A DNA stretch of 64,000 nt, from contig CALSOU010000003.1 in assembly GCA_943788055.1 (NCBI GenBank), forward strand, positions 124,001 to 188,000, read 5' to 3'. Below the pieces are notes generated by a model, which did no database searches, was not told where the DNA came from, and saw only the letters and a list, made by a program, of their open reading frames with translations. Numbering within the stretch: position 1 is the stretch's first letter; every line of letters begins with the position of its first letter. Origin of the DNA: an uncultured Saprospiraceae bacterium. GTDB taxonomy: Bacteria > Bacteroidota > Bacteroidia > Chitinophagales > Saprospiraceae. The position numbers and the translations under genes were made by a program. Below are positions 8,764-16,695 of this stretch, piece after piece.

Positions 8764-9363
8764 CTAGTTAATATTTTTTATGGGAATATCTTTTTGTTCA
8801 CTCCAAGGAATCATAGCATTGAATAGTCTAATCTTCTTAAACGAAGCTATATCTTGGACCTTAATTTCTGCTGGTATAATTTTCTTTGTTTGAATTAGTT
8901 TAGCGCGCATGGTCCCTTGCAGAAGTGCATCTTTTGGCGTAAGCCAAATTTCACCATTGTAAAATGCAACGTTGTAATACCAGGTATCAGTTATCAGGTC
9001 ATTTCTTACCAAGAGCACATCATCTGCACCATCTTTTTTGGTGAAAGCGTGATTTAATGCTTCACGATTCTCAGATTTATGCTCGTATTTGAAGTTGATG
9101 TCCACTAGTTTCAGTGTATTAATCGACTTTTCTTCGTATGCTTCAAATCTCGTTTTGAGAATTTCTGCTTTATGAGCATTGTAACTGATTCGCAGTTTGT
9201 AAACACCTAATTTAGATAGATCTAAAGTAGCGATATGTTTCTTTAGGTCCAAAAAATCCTTAGAATTAATACTTTTCATAGTACGATCTATGCGGATCTG
9301 ATGCTGAGAAAGATTCATCACTCGACCATTAACAACCCTGATACTCTCAAAAAATTGGGACAT
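8764..9363 (-). CDS. pabC: Aminotransferase class IV family protein, probable aminodeoxychorismate lyase
   Basis: 199 residues, short for class IV PLP enzymes. It has FFESIRVVNGRVMNLSQHQIRIDRT at the start, a Tyr/Lys-type central section (YKLRISY) and LITDTWYYNVAFYNGEIWLTPKDALLQGTMR, the class IV signature around the PLP phosphate. Its start overlaps the end of pabB by 17 bases, which supports cleavage of 4-amino-4-deoxychorismate to 4-aminobenzoate and pyruvate for folate synthesis. The specific substrate is inferred from this neighbour, since class IV members also include branched-chain aminotransferases. Confidence 0.8.
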   Translation of the reverse strand: MSQFFESIRVVNGRVMNLSQHQIRIDRTMKSINSKDFLDLKKHIATLDLSKLGVYKLRISYNAHKAEILKTRFEAYEEKSINTLKLVDINFKYEHKSENREALNHAFTKKDGADDVLLVRNDLITDTWYYNVAFYNGEIWLTPKDALLQGTMRAKLIQTKKIIPAEIKVQDIASFKKIRLFNAMIPWSEQKDIPIKNIN

Positions 9364-10330
9364 AGATCTTTTGGATTAATTCTTCATATTCGGCGTTTAG
9401 ATTACTCTGAAATGTAATTCCACCGCCTGACCGAAAATATAGTTGCTCATCTTTTTGTTCTATGAACCGAATGAGAACGCAGCTATCAAGCGTTTCTCCA
9501 TCAAAAATTCCAGCTACTCCAGTGTAAAATCCTCTACGATCAATTTCGTTTTTTCTGATAATTTCTAAAGTGCGTTTTTTTGGAGCACCTGAAATAGATC
9601 CAGCAGGCAATAATTTCATCAATAAGTTCCCGATTCTTGATTGCCAGTTGTCTTCTAGACTACCTTCGATTTCTGAGCTTACTTGCAGCAGTGTCTCATC
9701 GTGTGTTTGAATTCGGTCAATAAAACGAAACTTATTGACTTTGATTTGTTCAGCTACTTGAGCTAGATCGTTTCGGATAAGATCTACAATCGTGTAGTGT
9801 TCAGCAGCCTCTTTTGGATCGTTCAGAATTACATTCACTGCATCTTCAATCGTGGCATCAATGGTGCCCTTCATGGGATATGAGTAAATCTTATTCTTTC
9901 TTATTTTGACGAAAGTCTCGGGAGAAAACGAGGTAAAACGTCCTTCCCATAGTACTTTGTATTTTGCATCAGCTTGACGAAAGATCTCCTCTAGACCATA
10001 ATTAGTATCGATCTTGGAAGGGAAAGTTAAGTTTAGCAAAAAGCTATTACCGTATTCAATCTCATCCATTACACCTCTAAAGGCTTTTGAGAAGTCATCT
10101 ATTGCTATTGGAGTCTTCTTGAGTTGAAAAGGCTCTTTATTTATAGCTGCTTCGGATTTCTTATGATGGTTCAAAAATGAGAACTGAATATGATCGGGCA
10201 CTTCGTCAAGCGGGTATAAGACAATTTCATCTAGCTCATAATTGAATAAAAATAGAAATGGGACCTTATGAGTCCCAAAACTATTCATTTTATCTATTGC
10301 TTGATTAATTGCTTGTGCGCTGTAAATCAT
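9347..10330 (-). CDS. pabB: Aminodeoxychorismate synthase component I
   Basis: Chorismate-binding enzyme that aminates chorismate to 4-amino-4-deoxychorismate for folate synthesis. The 327 residues are the compact form, without the long N-terminal domain of E. coli PabB or TrpE. Catalytic landmarks are FSPETFVKI, YPMKGTIDA, EHYTIVDLIRNDLAQV, TLLQVSSEIEG, AGSISGAPKKRTLEII (near 243), RGFYTGVAGIFDG and FRSGGGITFQS. The glutamine amidotransferase partner (pabA) is not adjacent. It lies between lpd (27 bases upstream) and the overlapping pabC, probably in one operon. Confidence 0.93.
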   Translation of the reverse strand: MIYSAQAINQAIDKMNSFGTHKVPFLFLFNYELDEIVLYPLDEVPDHIQFSFLNHHKKSEAAINKEPFQLKKTPIAIDDFSKAFRGVMDEIEYGNSFLLNLTFPSKIDTNYGLEEIFRQADAKYKVLWEGRFTSFSPETFVKIRKNKIYSYPMKGTIDATIEDAVNVILNDPKEAAEHYTIVDLIRNDLAQVAEQIKVNKFRFIDRIQTHDETLLQVSSEIEGSLEDNWQSRIGNLLMKLLPAGSISGAPKKRTLEIIRKNEIDRRGFYTGVAGIFDGETLDSCVLIRFIEQKDEQLYFRSGGGITFQSNLNAEYEELIQKIYVPIF

Positions 10331-10357
10331 TTCTTAATTGAATATCCCAAAACAGAA

Positions 10358-11761
10358 TTACACATGTAGTGCTCGATTGTCAGTCGCTGCCAATGCAGCT
10401 TCTTTGACCGCTTCAGTGAAAGTAGGATGTGGATGGCAAATGCGTGCCAAATCCTCCGCAGTAGCTCGAAATTCCATTAGTGCTACCACTTCCATAATAA
10501 GGTCAGCTGCTCTTGCTCCAACCATATGTGCCCCAAGTATTTCGTCTGTTTCTTTGTCGGCGATTATCTTCACCACACCCTCAAGATCCATACTAGCACG
10601 AGCTCTTCCAAGTGCTTTGAAAGGAAACTTACCGATTTTCACTGCTCGGCCAGCTTCTTTCGCTTCTTTCTGAGTCATTCCCACAGCTGAAACTTCAGGC
10701 CAAGTATAAACGACACCCGGAATGAGATTATAATCGATATGTGGTTTTTGGCCAGCAATAAGTTCAGCTACAAAAACACCTTCTTCTTCAGCTTTGTGTG
10801 CCAACATTGCACCTTTCACAACATCGCCAATAGCGTATATCCCAGGTACATTTGTCTGCAAATGCTCGTCTACAGCGATCCGTCCTCGATCATCGGTGGT
10901 TACACCTACATTTTCTAGACCTAGATTAGCAGTATATGCATGTCTACCGATCGCAATGAGACAATAGTCAGCATCGATATCAAATTTTTCTTCTGAATCT
11001 CTTCTCTCAACGCTCACTTTCACCTTTGTTTTCATTGACTTTACATCAACAACTTTATGTCCTAGGTGAAATTTGACTCCTAATTTCTTCAATGCACGTT
11101 GTAGTTCTTTACCGCAATCTTTATCCATACCAGCAAGAATGCTGTCCATGAATTCTACGACCTCAACTTGTGTTCCTAGACGAGCATAAACTGAGCCTAA
11201 TTCTAATCCTATCACTCCACCACCAATCACGACCATTCTCTTTGGTACTTTATCGATGTTCAGTGCTTCTGTTGATGTAATGACTCGTTTTTTGTCATAG
11301 TTGAAAGCAGCAGGTGTTATAGGTTTTGAGCCGGTTGCAATAACTACTTTAGATGCAGTGATTTTCTCACTTGAACCGTCATCTTTGGCTATGTTAACTG
11401 TATTAGCATCGACGAAACTTCCATGACCGTGAAATACATCGATCTTATTCTTTTTCATTAGAAATTCAACACCCTTGCAAGTTTGATCGACTACTTCGTT
11501 TTTACGAGCGATCATTTGCGGCATATTTACCTTTAATGCTTCAAGTTCAATTCCGTGTTTCTCAAAATCTGCCGATGCATTATGAAAATGTTCGGATGAG
11601 TCCAAAAGTGCTTTGGAGGGAATGCAACCTACGTTTAAGCAAGTTCCACCTAGTGTTTTATATCGCTCTATGATTGCTGTTTTCATACCTAGTTGTGCAG
11701 CTCTGATTGCTGCCACATATCCTCCAGGTCCTGAACCGATAATACATAAATCGTACGTCAT
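10358..11761 (-). CDS. lpdA: Dihydrolipoyl dehydrogenase (E3)
   Basis: FAD-dependent E3 of the 2-oxo acid dehydrogenase complexes; it re-oxidises dihydrolipoamide with NAD+. 467 residues with the N-terminal FAD-binding IGSGPGGYVAAIRAAQ, the redox disulfide in GGTCLNVGCIPSKALL (near 40-46), an NAD-binding GGGVIGLELGSVYARLG, GIYAIGDV, and the C-terminal HPHPTFTEAVKEA that supplies the catalytic His-Glu pair. Its start codon shares one base with the ricT stop (TAATG), so translation is coupled. The E2 gene (sucB) is in this window but 35 kb away. Confidence 0.96.
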   Translation of the reverse strand: MTYDLCIIGSGPGGYVAAIRAAQLGMKTAIIERYKTLGGTCLNVGCIPSKALLDSSEHFHNASADFEKHGIELEALKVNMPQMIARKNEVVDQTCKGVEFLMKKNKIDVFHGHGSFVDANTVNIAKDDGSSEKITASKVVIATGSKPITPAAFNYDKKRVITSTEALNIDKVPKRMVVIGGGVIGLELGSVYARLGTQVEVVEFMDSILAGMDKDCGKELQRALKKLGVKFHLGHKVVDVKSMKTKVKVSVERRDSEEKFDIDADYCLIAIGRHAYTANLGLENVGVTTDDRGRIAVDEHLQTNVPGIYAIGDVVKGAMLAHKAEEEGVFVAELIAGQKPHIDYNLIPGVVYTWPEVSAVGMTQKEAKEAGRAVKIGKFPFKALGRARASMDLEGVVKIIADKETDEILGAHMVGARAADLIMEVVALMEFRATAEDLARICHPHPTFTEAVKEAALAATDNRALHV

Positions 11762-13221
11762 TATTCTTGTTTGTTGTTTGTGTTTGGATTATCTGTAGGC
11801 TTGTTATTTGCCTTTGGTTTGCGCTTATTTGGTCGCTTTCTAGCTGGTTTATCAGAAGTACCATCTTTTGGTCCGTTTGATGTTGGTTTGCTTGACGAAG
11901 TATTTTGCTTGTTGTCAGCATTGTCAGCTCCAGATTGCTGAGAAGGTTTCCCTTTTCTAGGCCCCCTGCGTTTTTTATTTCTAGGATTTGGAGTTGATTT
12001 TTCTTCTTTTGCGGTTGGCTTGTTTGTTTCACCCTCCTTATTAGAAATTGGTTTTTTCCCTCTTGAGTTTTTCCCTCTCGAGCTATTACCAGAGCCTTTT
12101 CTTCCGGAACCACTTCGACGTTTTTTCTTACGATCTGGTAATTCAACAGCTCCTGTAACATCTTCGTAGTCTTGGAAGTCGTCAACATCTTCAGGAATCG
12201 CCATGTGTTGTAATGCCAAGATTGATTCAGGAAATTCCCCTTTTTTGTTCATCTCGACTACTTTTTTGACATCTTCCTTATCAATAGGAACGATCAGAGA
12301 TCTACCTTTCTCTTTGAAAACAGAGTAGTACATGATTCCCTTGAAAATATCGATCTTCATTAGTTTAGCAGACCCATTTTCAGTTTTTAGGTAATCCGCT
12401 TTTTCAGGAAAACCCGAAAGAGCATCCATGTAGTTGTCGAGTTCGTAATTTAAACAACACTTGAGCCTTCCGCATTGGCCTGAAAGCTTGGACTGATTGA
12501 TTGCCATGTACTGGTAACGAGCAGCAGTTGTCGAAACGGATTTAAAATCTGTAAGCCATGTTGAGCAACATAGCTCTCTACCACATGATCCGATTCCACC
12601 AATTCGAGCACTTTCTTGTCTCGAACCAATCTGCTTCATTTCTATTTTTACACGGAAATCTTTTGCGTAAGCACGAACTAATTCACGGAAATCTACTCGA
12701 CCCTCTGCAGTATAATAGAAGGTTGCTTTACGTTTGTCTCCTTGATATTGTACATCCCCGAGTTTCATCTCGATTTCCATGGATCGAGCGATCGCCCTAG
12801 CCTTAATCATTGCTGGAATTTCGAGGTTTCGAGCTTCTGTGAGCTTTTCGAGATCTCTTTGATTAGCAATACGGATCACATTGTGTTCAATGCGATCAAC
12901 GTTTACTTTTTTCTTTTTCATTTGGAGGGAAACCAAGTCTCCCATAAGACTGATACGCCCTATGTCATATCCATTGCCCGAATTGACCACAACCATTTCA
13001 CCTGTTGAGGCTTGTAAAGAACTGTTCAAGTAATAGAACTCCTTAGAAGCGCCATTCTTAAAACTTACTTCAACTATATTTTCACCAGTTGAAAGCGGAA
13101 CTTCTCGCTTTGACAACCAATCAAATGTGTTCAGTTTATTACAACTTCCACTCGCACAATGGCCCTTGTTTCCACATCCTTTGGATACCCCATTGGTACC
13201 TGAACAACTAGCACATGCCAT
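11761..13221 (-). CDS. PSP1-domain protein (RicT/YaaT-like) with Cys-rich head and basic tail
   Basis: 486 residues in three parts. Residues 1-32 are Cys-rich (CASCSG, GCGNKGHC, SGSCNKLNTFDWL). Residues ~35-310 form the PSP1 core with ARSMEIEMKLGDVQYQGDKR, YTAEGRVDFRELVRAYA, GGIGSCGRELCCSTWL (near 212) and GQCGRLKCCLNYE, the Cys pattern of RicT. From ~365 to the end it is a Lys/Arg/Ser/Asn-rich low-complexity tail with PSRGKNSRGKK-like and KKRRGPRKGK-like stretches, suited to RNA binding. In Firmicutes RicT is part of an Fe-S complex influencing RNase Y and lies beside holB; holB is beside it here too. Its role in Bacteroidota is not established. Confidence 0.85.
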   Translation of the reverse strand: MACASCSGTNGVSKGCGNKGHCASGSCNKLNTFDWLSKREVPLSTGENIVEVSFKNGASKEFYYLNSSLQASTGEMVVVNSGNGYDIGRISLMGDLVSLQMKKKKVNVDRIEHNVIRIANQRDLEKLTEARNLEIPAMIKARAIARSMEIEMKLGDVQYQGDKRKATFYYTAEGRVDFRELVRAYAKDFRVKIEMKQIGSRQESARIGGIGSCGRELCCSTWLTDFKSVSTTAARYQYMAINQSKLSGQCGRLKCCLNYELDNYMDALSGFPEKADYLKTENGSAKLMKIDIFKGIMYYSVFKEKGRSLIVPIDKEDVKKVVEMNKKGEFPESILALQHMAIPEDVDDFQDYEDVTGAVELPDRKKKRRSGSGRKGSGNSSRGKNSRGKKPISNKEGETNKPTAKEEKSTPNPRNKKRRGPRKGKPSQQSGADNADNKQNTSSSKPTSNGPKDGTSDKPARKRPNKRKPKANNKPTDNPNTNNKQE

Positions 13222-13311
13222 TTTTCATATTTTAGAATTACGTCCAAAATTCTACATCATACAACTACGAATCTACTCTCTAAATGCTCCAAGTGCTTCC
13301 GCTTGGATAAT

Positions 13312-14418
13312 TTATTTTTGGCGTAATATGTTTTTGAATGCAATATTTGTATCCATCATTAGAACCTTAATATTAGCATTTCTTTCTATATAATAAATCG
13401 TATCTGTCAGGATATTATTTAATTTTTCAATTTTTTCAAAGTTAATAATCCCTGCGATTTTTTTTGCTGTTTGAATCTCACTTTCCTCTATTCTCAGTGC
13501 TTTTTCAGGCAAAACAGGGACTCTGGCGATCTCCCTGAAAAAATTAAGGGCGTACATTAGGAAGCTTTTCTGTTCATCTTTACTTTTTCTATCGAAATTA
13601 TCTACCCAGTTGACTAGATCTATTGTTTTCTGAGAATAGCATGTTCGAAACCATACAAGCACTTCATCATGCAATCCTTTGCCTCCAATCTGAACGATAT
13701 CAAGTGCTTTTTGCATATTTCCCTCAGCAACAAATGCTGCATTCTGTGCCTTACTAGCGTCAAAGCGATATTGTCCCATTAGCGCTTCCTTGATTTCTTT
13801 GTCCTGAAGAGGTGGCACTTTGACCAGTTGACAACGGGAAATGATTGTTGGAAGTATATTACTTATCTTCTCTGTGATAAGAATGAAATAGGTATTTGGA
13901 GTAGGTTCTTCAATAATTTTAAGTAGGCGATTTCCCTCTTTTCTAAGGTATTCAGGCAACCACATTATCAACACCTTATTTGTACTTTCAAAGGATTGCA
14001 TATTTAGCTTTTGAATAATAGCCTTGCATTCTTTGGTGTTAATATTTGGCTGTTTGGTCGGAGCATCTAAATATTCCATCCAGTCGCTAATTCCCGCATA
14101 TGGTTTTTCTTGAATGAATTTTCGCCACGGCTTGATAAACTCGTCAGCAACAGATTTTGCTCCTGTAAAAGGAAATGAAAAATGTACATCGGGATGGATG
14201 TACTTCTCCATTTTAATACACGATCGACAAGAGCCGCAAGATGCACCATCCGCTCTGTTTTCACACATAAGGTACGTTGTATAAGCTAGAGCCAACGCTA
14301 ACTTGCTATTCCCTTCTGCACCTGAAAGTAGCAGCGCATGAGGCATGTTGTCTTCATCGACTAGCGAGCGAAGAGCGTCTTTTGTATGTATGGAACCGAT
14401 TGTTTGGGCAAATTTCAT
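13312..14418 (-). CDS. holB: DNA polymerase III delta-prime subunit (clamp loader)
   Basis: AAA+ clamp-loader subunit. The frame extends to an ATG at 14448, but the ATG at 14418 (MKFAQTIGS, 368 residues) is preferred because a TATTTTTG promoter element overlaps the earlier codon. Features are MPHALLLSGAEGNSKLALALA (a degenerate Walker A, as usual for delta-prime), the four-Cys zinc module CENRADGASCGSCRSC, an EPTPNTYFILITE segment and a sensor-like NILPTIISRCQ (SRC motif). ricT follows 90 bases downstream, an arrangement also known from Firmicutes. Confidence 0.92.
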   Translation of the reverse strand: MKFAQTIGSIHTKDALRSLVDEDNMPHALLLSGAEGNSKLALALAYTTYLMCENRADGASCGSCRSCIKMEKYIHPDVHFSFPFTGAKSVADEFIKPWRKFIQEKPYAGISDWMEYLDAPTKQPNINTKECKAIIQKLNMQSFESTNKVLIMWLPEYLRKEGNRLLKIIEEPTPNTYFILITEKISNILPTIISRCQLVKVPPLQDKEIKEALMGQYRFDASKAQNAAFVAEGNMQKALDIVQIGGKGLHDEVLVWFRTCYSQKTIDLVNWVDNFDRKSKDEQKSFLMYALNFFREIARVPVLPEKALRIEESEIQTAKKIAGIINFEKIEKLNNILTDTIYYIERNANIKVLMMDTNIAFKNILRQK

Positions 14419-14445
14419 ATGCGGGGAAGAATCAAAAGTTCGACT

Positions 14446-14453
14446 CAAAAATA
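14446..14453 (-). promoter_or_regulatory. Minus-7 promoter element (TATTTTTG) for holB-ricT-lpd-pabBC
   Basis: TATTTTTG on the minus strand matches TAnnTTTG and lies 27 bases before the ATG at 14418. It overlaps the alternative ATG at 14448, which is the main reason for choosing the shorter HolB. No clear TTG at minus-33. Confidence 0.5.
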
Positions 14454-14698
14454 CGTCATTTCATGCGAAATTGATTTATTAGTATGATTAATAGTTTCAT
14501 CTTTTCATGCTACCTTGCAAAGAAGATGTTTCTGATTTAGATATTGATTGAAGTGTTTTTAAAACAGCCGTTCCAGCGCAGTGAAACCTTTTAAACGATT
14601 TAGTACATCGAAACCTCTTTACTAAATACTCAGAATTAATTGACGACTTATTGTATCTTTTTTGATATTCAGTATGTTTACTAGAAAAGAAATACAAT

Positions 14699-15079
14699 AT
14701 GAAATTTCATACTAGAAAGTGGGTAAAACCTGAGGATTTGAATCCAAATAACACGCTATTTGGAGGTAGACTGCTTCAATGGATCGACGAAGAAGCGGCA
14801 TTGTATACAATGATCCAATTGGAAAACCGACATATTGTTACCAAGTTCATTTCAGAAATAAACTTCATTGTCGCTCCCAAACAAGGTGATATTGTTGAAA
14901 TCGGTTTGGTTCCAACTCATTTTGGTAGAACTTCCTTGACTTTGCAATGTGAGGTCCGCAATAAGATTACAAAAGAACCCATACTAACCATTGAACGACT
15001 CGTTTTTGTTAATCTAAATGACGAAGGCTTGCCGAGTCCTCACGGTAAGACAGAAATAAGCTACGGAAGCGAAAAGTAA
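14699..15079 (+). CDS. Acyl-CoA thioesterase, YciA-like hotdog fold
   Basis: 126-residue single hotdog domain. NPNNTLFGGRLLQWIDEEAALY is the hallmark of the YciA/BACH-type acyl-CoA hydrolases, with the catalytic Asp/Glu on the central helix. INFIVAPKQGDIVEIG and GRTSLTLQCEVRNKIT are the following strands. It hydrolyses acyl-CoA thioesters in the cytosol; chain length cannot be told. A near-consensus promoter (TTG at 14651, TATGTTTA at 14673) lies upstream. It stands alone, divergent from holB. Confidence 0.88.
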   Translation: MKFHTRKWVKPEDLNPNNTLFGGRLLQWIDEEAALYTMIQLENRHIVTKFISEINFIVAPKQGDIVEIGLVPTHFGRTSLTLQCEVRNKITKEPILTIERLVFVNLNDEGLPSPHGKTEISYGSEK

Positions 15080-15321
15080 TATCTTCAAGTTCTTCTTCAT
15101 TTTAGCCCCTACCAACTAATGTGCAAAAGCTCAATAGCAGCTTTCTTGGTTTCTTATTGGTATTGATATAGTATTTCAGCTTCATCAATCCTTAGATTTT
15201 CAAGCTCATTTTCTATCTGGCGAAATCCAAAACACTTTTCTCAAAAAATATTCAATTAAGCATTTTTCATAATCTGTATTTTATGAATATATACTTTGTG
15301 GTCATTACTAGATAACTACAA

Positions 15322-15480
15322 ATGATTAAAAAGTTATATAAATGAATATGACCATATAAGGTCTACGCTATCTCTGGTATAGGGTTGTTTTTCTATGTTT
15401 TCTGGCACTTTTATTGGCATACAGTAATGCATAAGACGATAATACATTACTCAATCGATGATGGAATATGTATAAGTTAG
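15322..15480 (+). pseudogene. Possible remnant of a small membrane protein with two TGA stops
   Basis: From ATG at 15322 the frame reads MIKKLYK, stop, I, stop, PYKVYAISGIGLFFYVFWHF and on to a TAG at 15478. Both interruptions are TGA and sit where Trp would fit. The hydrophobic stretch looks like a transmembrane helix. The frame ends 88 bases before a strong terminator that otherwise has no gene to serve. This is a weak call because the frame is short. Confidence 0.35.
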
Positions 15481-15568
15481 ATCGCCGCAAAAACAGTAAA
15501 CAAGTTTCAAGCGATCACAAAAATGACTTTTGCATGTTCTGTCATCAGTTTTTGAAACTCATGAACTA

Positions 15569-15605
15569 CAACACACGCATTAACTCAGCGTGTGTTGAGT
15601 TTTTC
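15569..15605 (+). terminator. Rho-independent terminator, 10-bp perfect stem
   Basis: CAACACACGC (15569-15578) pairs perfectly with GCGTGTGTTG (15588-15597), loop of 9, followed by AGTTTTTCC. The nearest intact upstream gene ends 490 bases away, so it probably belonged to the decayed frame just upstream or to an unseen small RNA. Confidence 0.8.
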
Positions 15606-15632
15606 CTTTCAAGGACAAAAGACGAAGATTAA

Positions 15633-15755
15633 ATGACGAATTTTTTTGCAGGACGTTTTTCCAAACGTCTGTTTACCAGAGATCCAAGACTTTGGATACT
15701 GATCATGATGTTGATCAGCCTAAGCATACGAATAACACGAAGTTTTCCTGCATAA
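15633..15755 (+). CDS. Possible 40-residue small membrane protein
   Basis: An ATG frame with a basic start (FAGRFSKRLFTRDPR), then one hydrophobic stretch (LWILIMMLISLSI) and a stop. AAGGA lies about 17 bases upstream, too far for a good site. No family recognised. It could equally be a chance frame. Confidence 0.2.
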   Translation: MTNFFAGRFSKRLFTRDPRLWILIMMLISLSIRITRSFPA

Positions 15756-15808
15756 AGCAGCCTAAATGAATACCACAAGTTAATCAACATTTTGGGCCTA
15801 CGAGCCAA

Positions 15809-16576
15809 CTAAAATCCTAATAACATCCATCCTTCTCGAACGATTATTACCAGGATGATGATTATCAGCAATCTGTAAGCCCATAGATTAGCATTAGGCA
15901 ACCTACTTGCATAAGTAGCTGTAAGATAAGAGCCTGCAGCTTGAGCAACGGCTAGAATTGCTCCAGCTTTCCAATCAATAAGACCTTTGTAGTGAAACAT
16001 GGCGATAACAATCACCGAGTAGAATAAGATAATGAACATTTTGATCGCATTGGCTTCCAACAGTTCCTTCTTTGCTAGTAAAACAAGAGCCGCAAGCATA
16101 AAAAGTCCGGATCCTGCTTGTATTAGTCCTGCATAAAAACCAATCGAAACAAATACAGGAAACGCGATCCATAGATTAAGTTTCTCTTGCGAACTCTCTT
16201 TTATGAGCCAATTTTTGGGCTTCGTAAGGATGAGAATTGCCAAAAGAAAGATAAGTACCCTATATAGATTTCTGAAACCTTCATTACTGATGATGGTGGC
16301 AACATACACTCCAGTGATTGCACCGATCAAGACTAGAAAGACAATCAGCCAAACTCGATTAAGGCGCATTTTGCCCTGTCGATAATAGCCTAGAGAACCT
16401 GCAAATGCATTGGCCATTACGTTGACACGGTTGGTTCCATTGGCAACGTTTGGAGATAGACCGACGATATCCATCAATATGGTTAAGGTAATGATTGAAC
16501 CATACCCTGCAAGCGAATTAATTGCTCCCGCAAAAAACCCACCTAGTAATACGATGATATAATCCGTCATTTCCAC
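15809..16576 (-). CDS. TauE/SafE (DUF81) family membrane permease
   Basis: 255 residues with about eight membrane helices. The N-terminus (LLGGFFAGAINSLAGYGSII, then ANGTNRVNVMANAFAGSLGYYRQG) and the repeated half (GFYAGLIQAGSGLFMLAALVL, ANAIKMFIILFYS) are the two internal DUF81 repeats. The family exports sulfite, sulfoacetate or related organosulfur anions, or takes up others. The substrate cannot be told, because no sulfur-metabolism gene is adjacent. Confidence 0.88.
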   Translation of the reverse strand: MEMTDYIIVLLGGFFAGAINSLAGYGSIITLTILMDIVGLSPNVANGTNRVNVMANAFAGSLGYYRQGKMRLNRVWLIVFLVLIGAITGVYVATIISNEGFRNLYRVLIFLLAILILTKPKNWLIKESSQEKLNLWIAFPVFVSIGFYAGLIQAGSGLFMLAALVLLAKKELLEANAIKMFIILFYSVIVIAMFHYKGLIDWKAGAILAVAQAAGSYLTATYASRLPNANLWAYRLLIIIILVIIVREGWMLLGF

Positions 16577-16695
16577 AGGACGAAGTTATGATAATAGTCT
16601 GTTTCGGATAATTATAAGTAGGATATTTAATCGGATTCGCTGATTAAGAATTATTTTTGTTTACTTGGTGTTTATACTTTCTATAAATCTCTCTT

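Larger units (their letters stand above)
15080..15808. other. Gene-poor stretch with gene remnants and a strong terminator
   Basis: No intact gene is convincing in these ~730 bases. They hold a broken membrane-protein frame (15322-15480), a perfect 10-bp terminator hairpin (15569-15605) and a 40-codon ATG frame (15633-15755). On the minus strand a short open tail ending at 15153 (contains RQIENELENL) may be another gene end. I read the stretch as decayed coding sequence. Confidence 0.45.

Noticed and set aside
14497-14697. 66-codon minus-strand frame between holB and the thioesterase
   Set aside because: Composition is not protein-like, and it overlaps the upstream region that should hold the thioesterase promoter.
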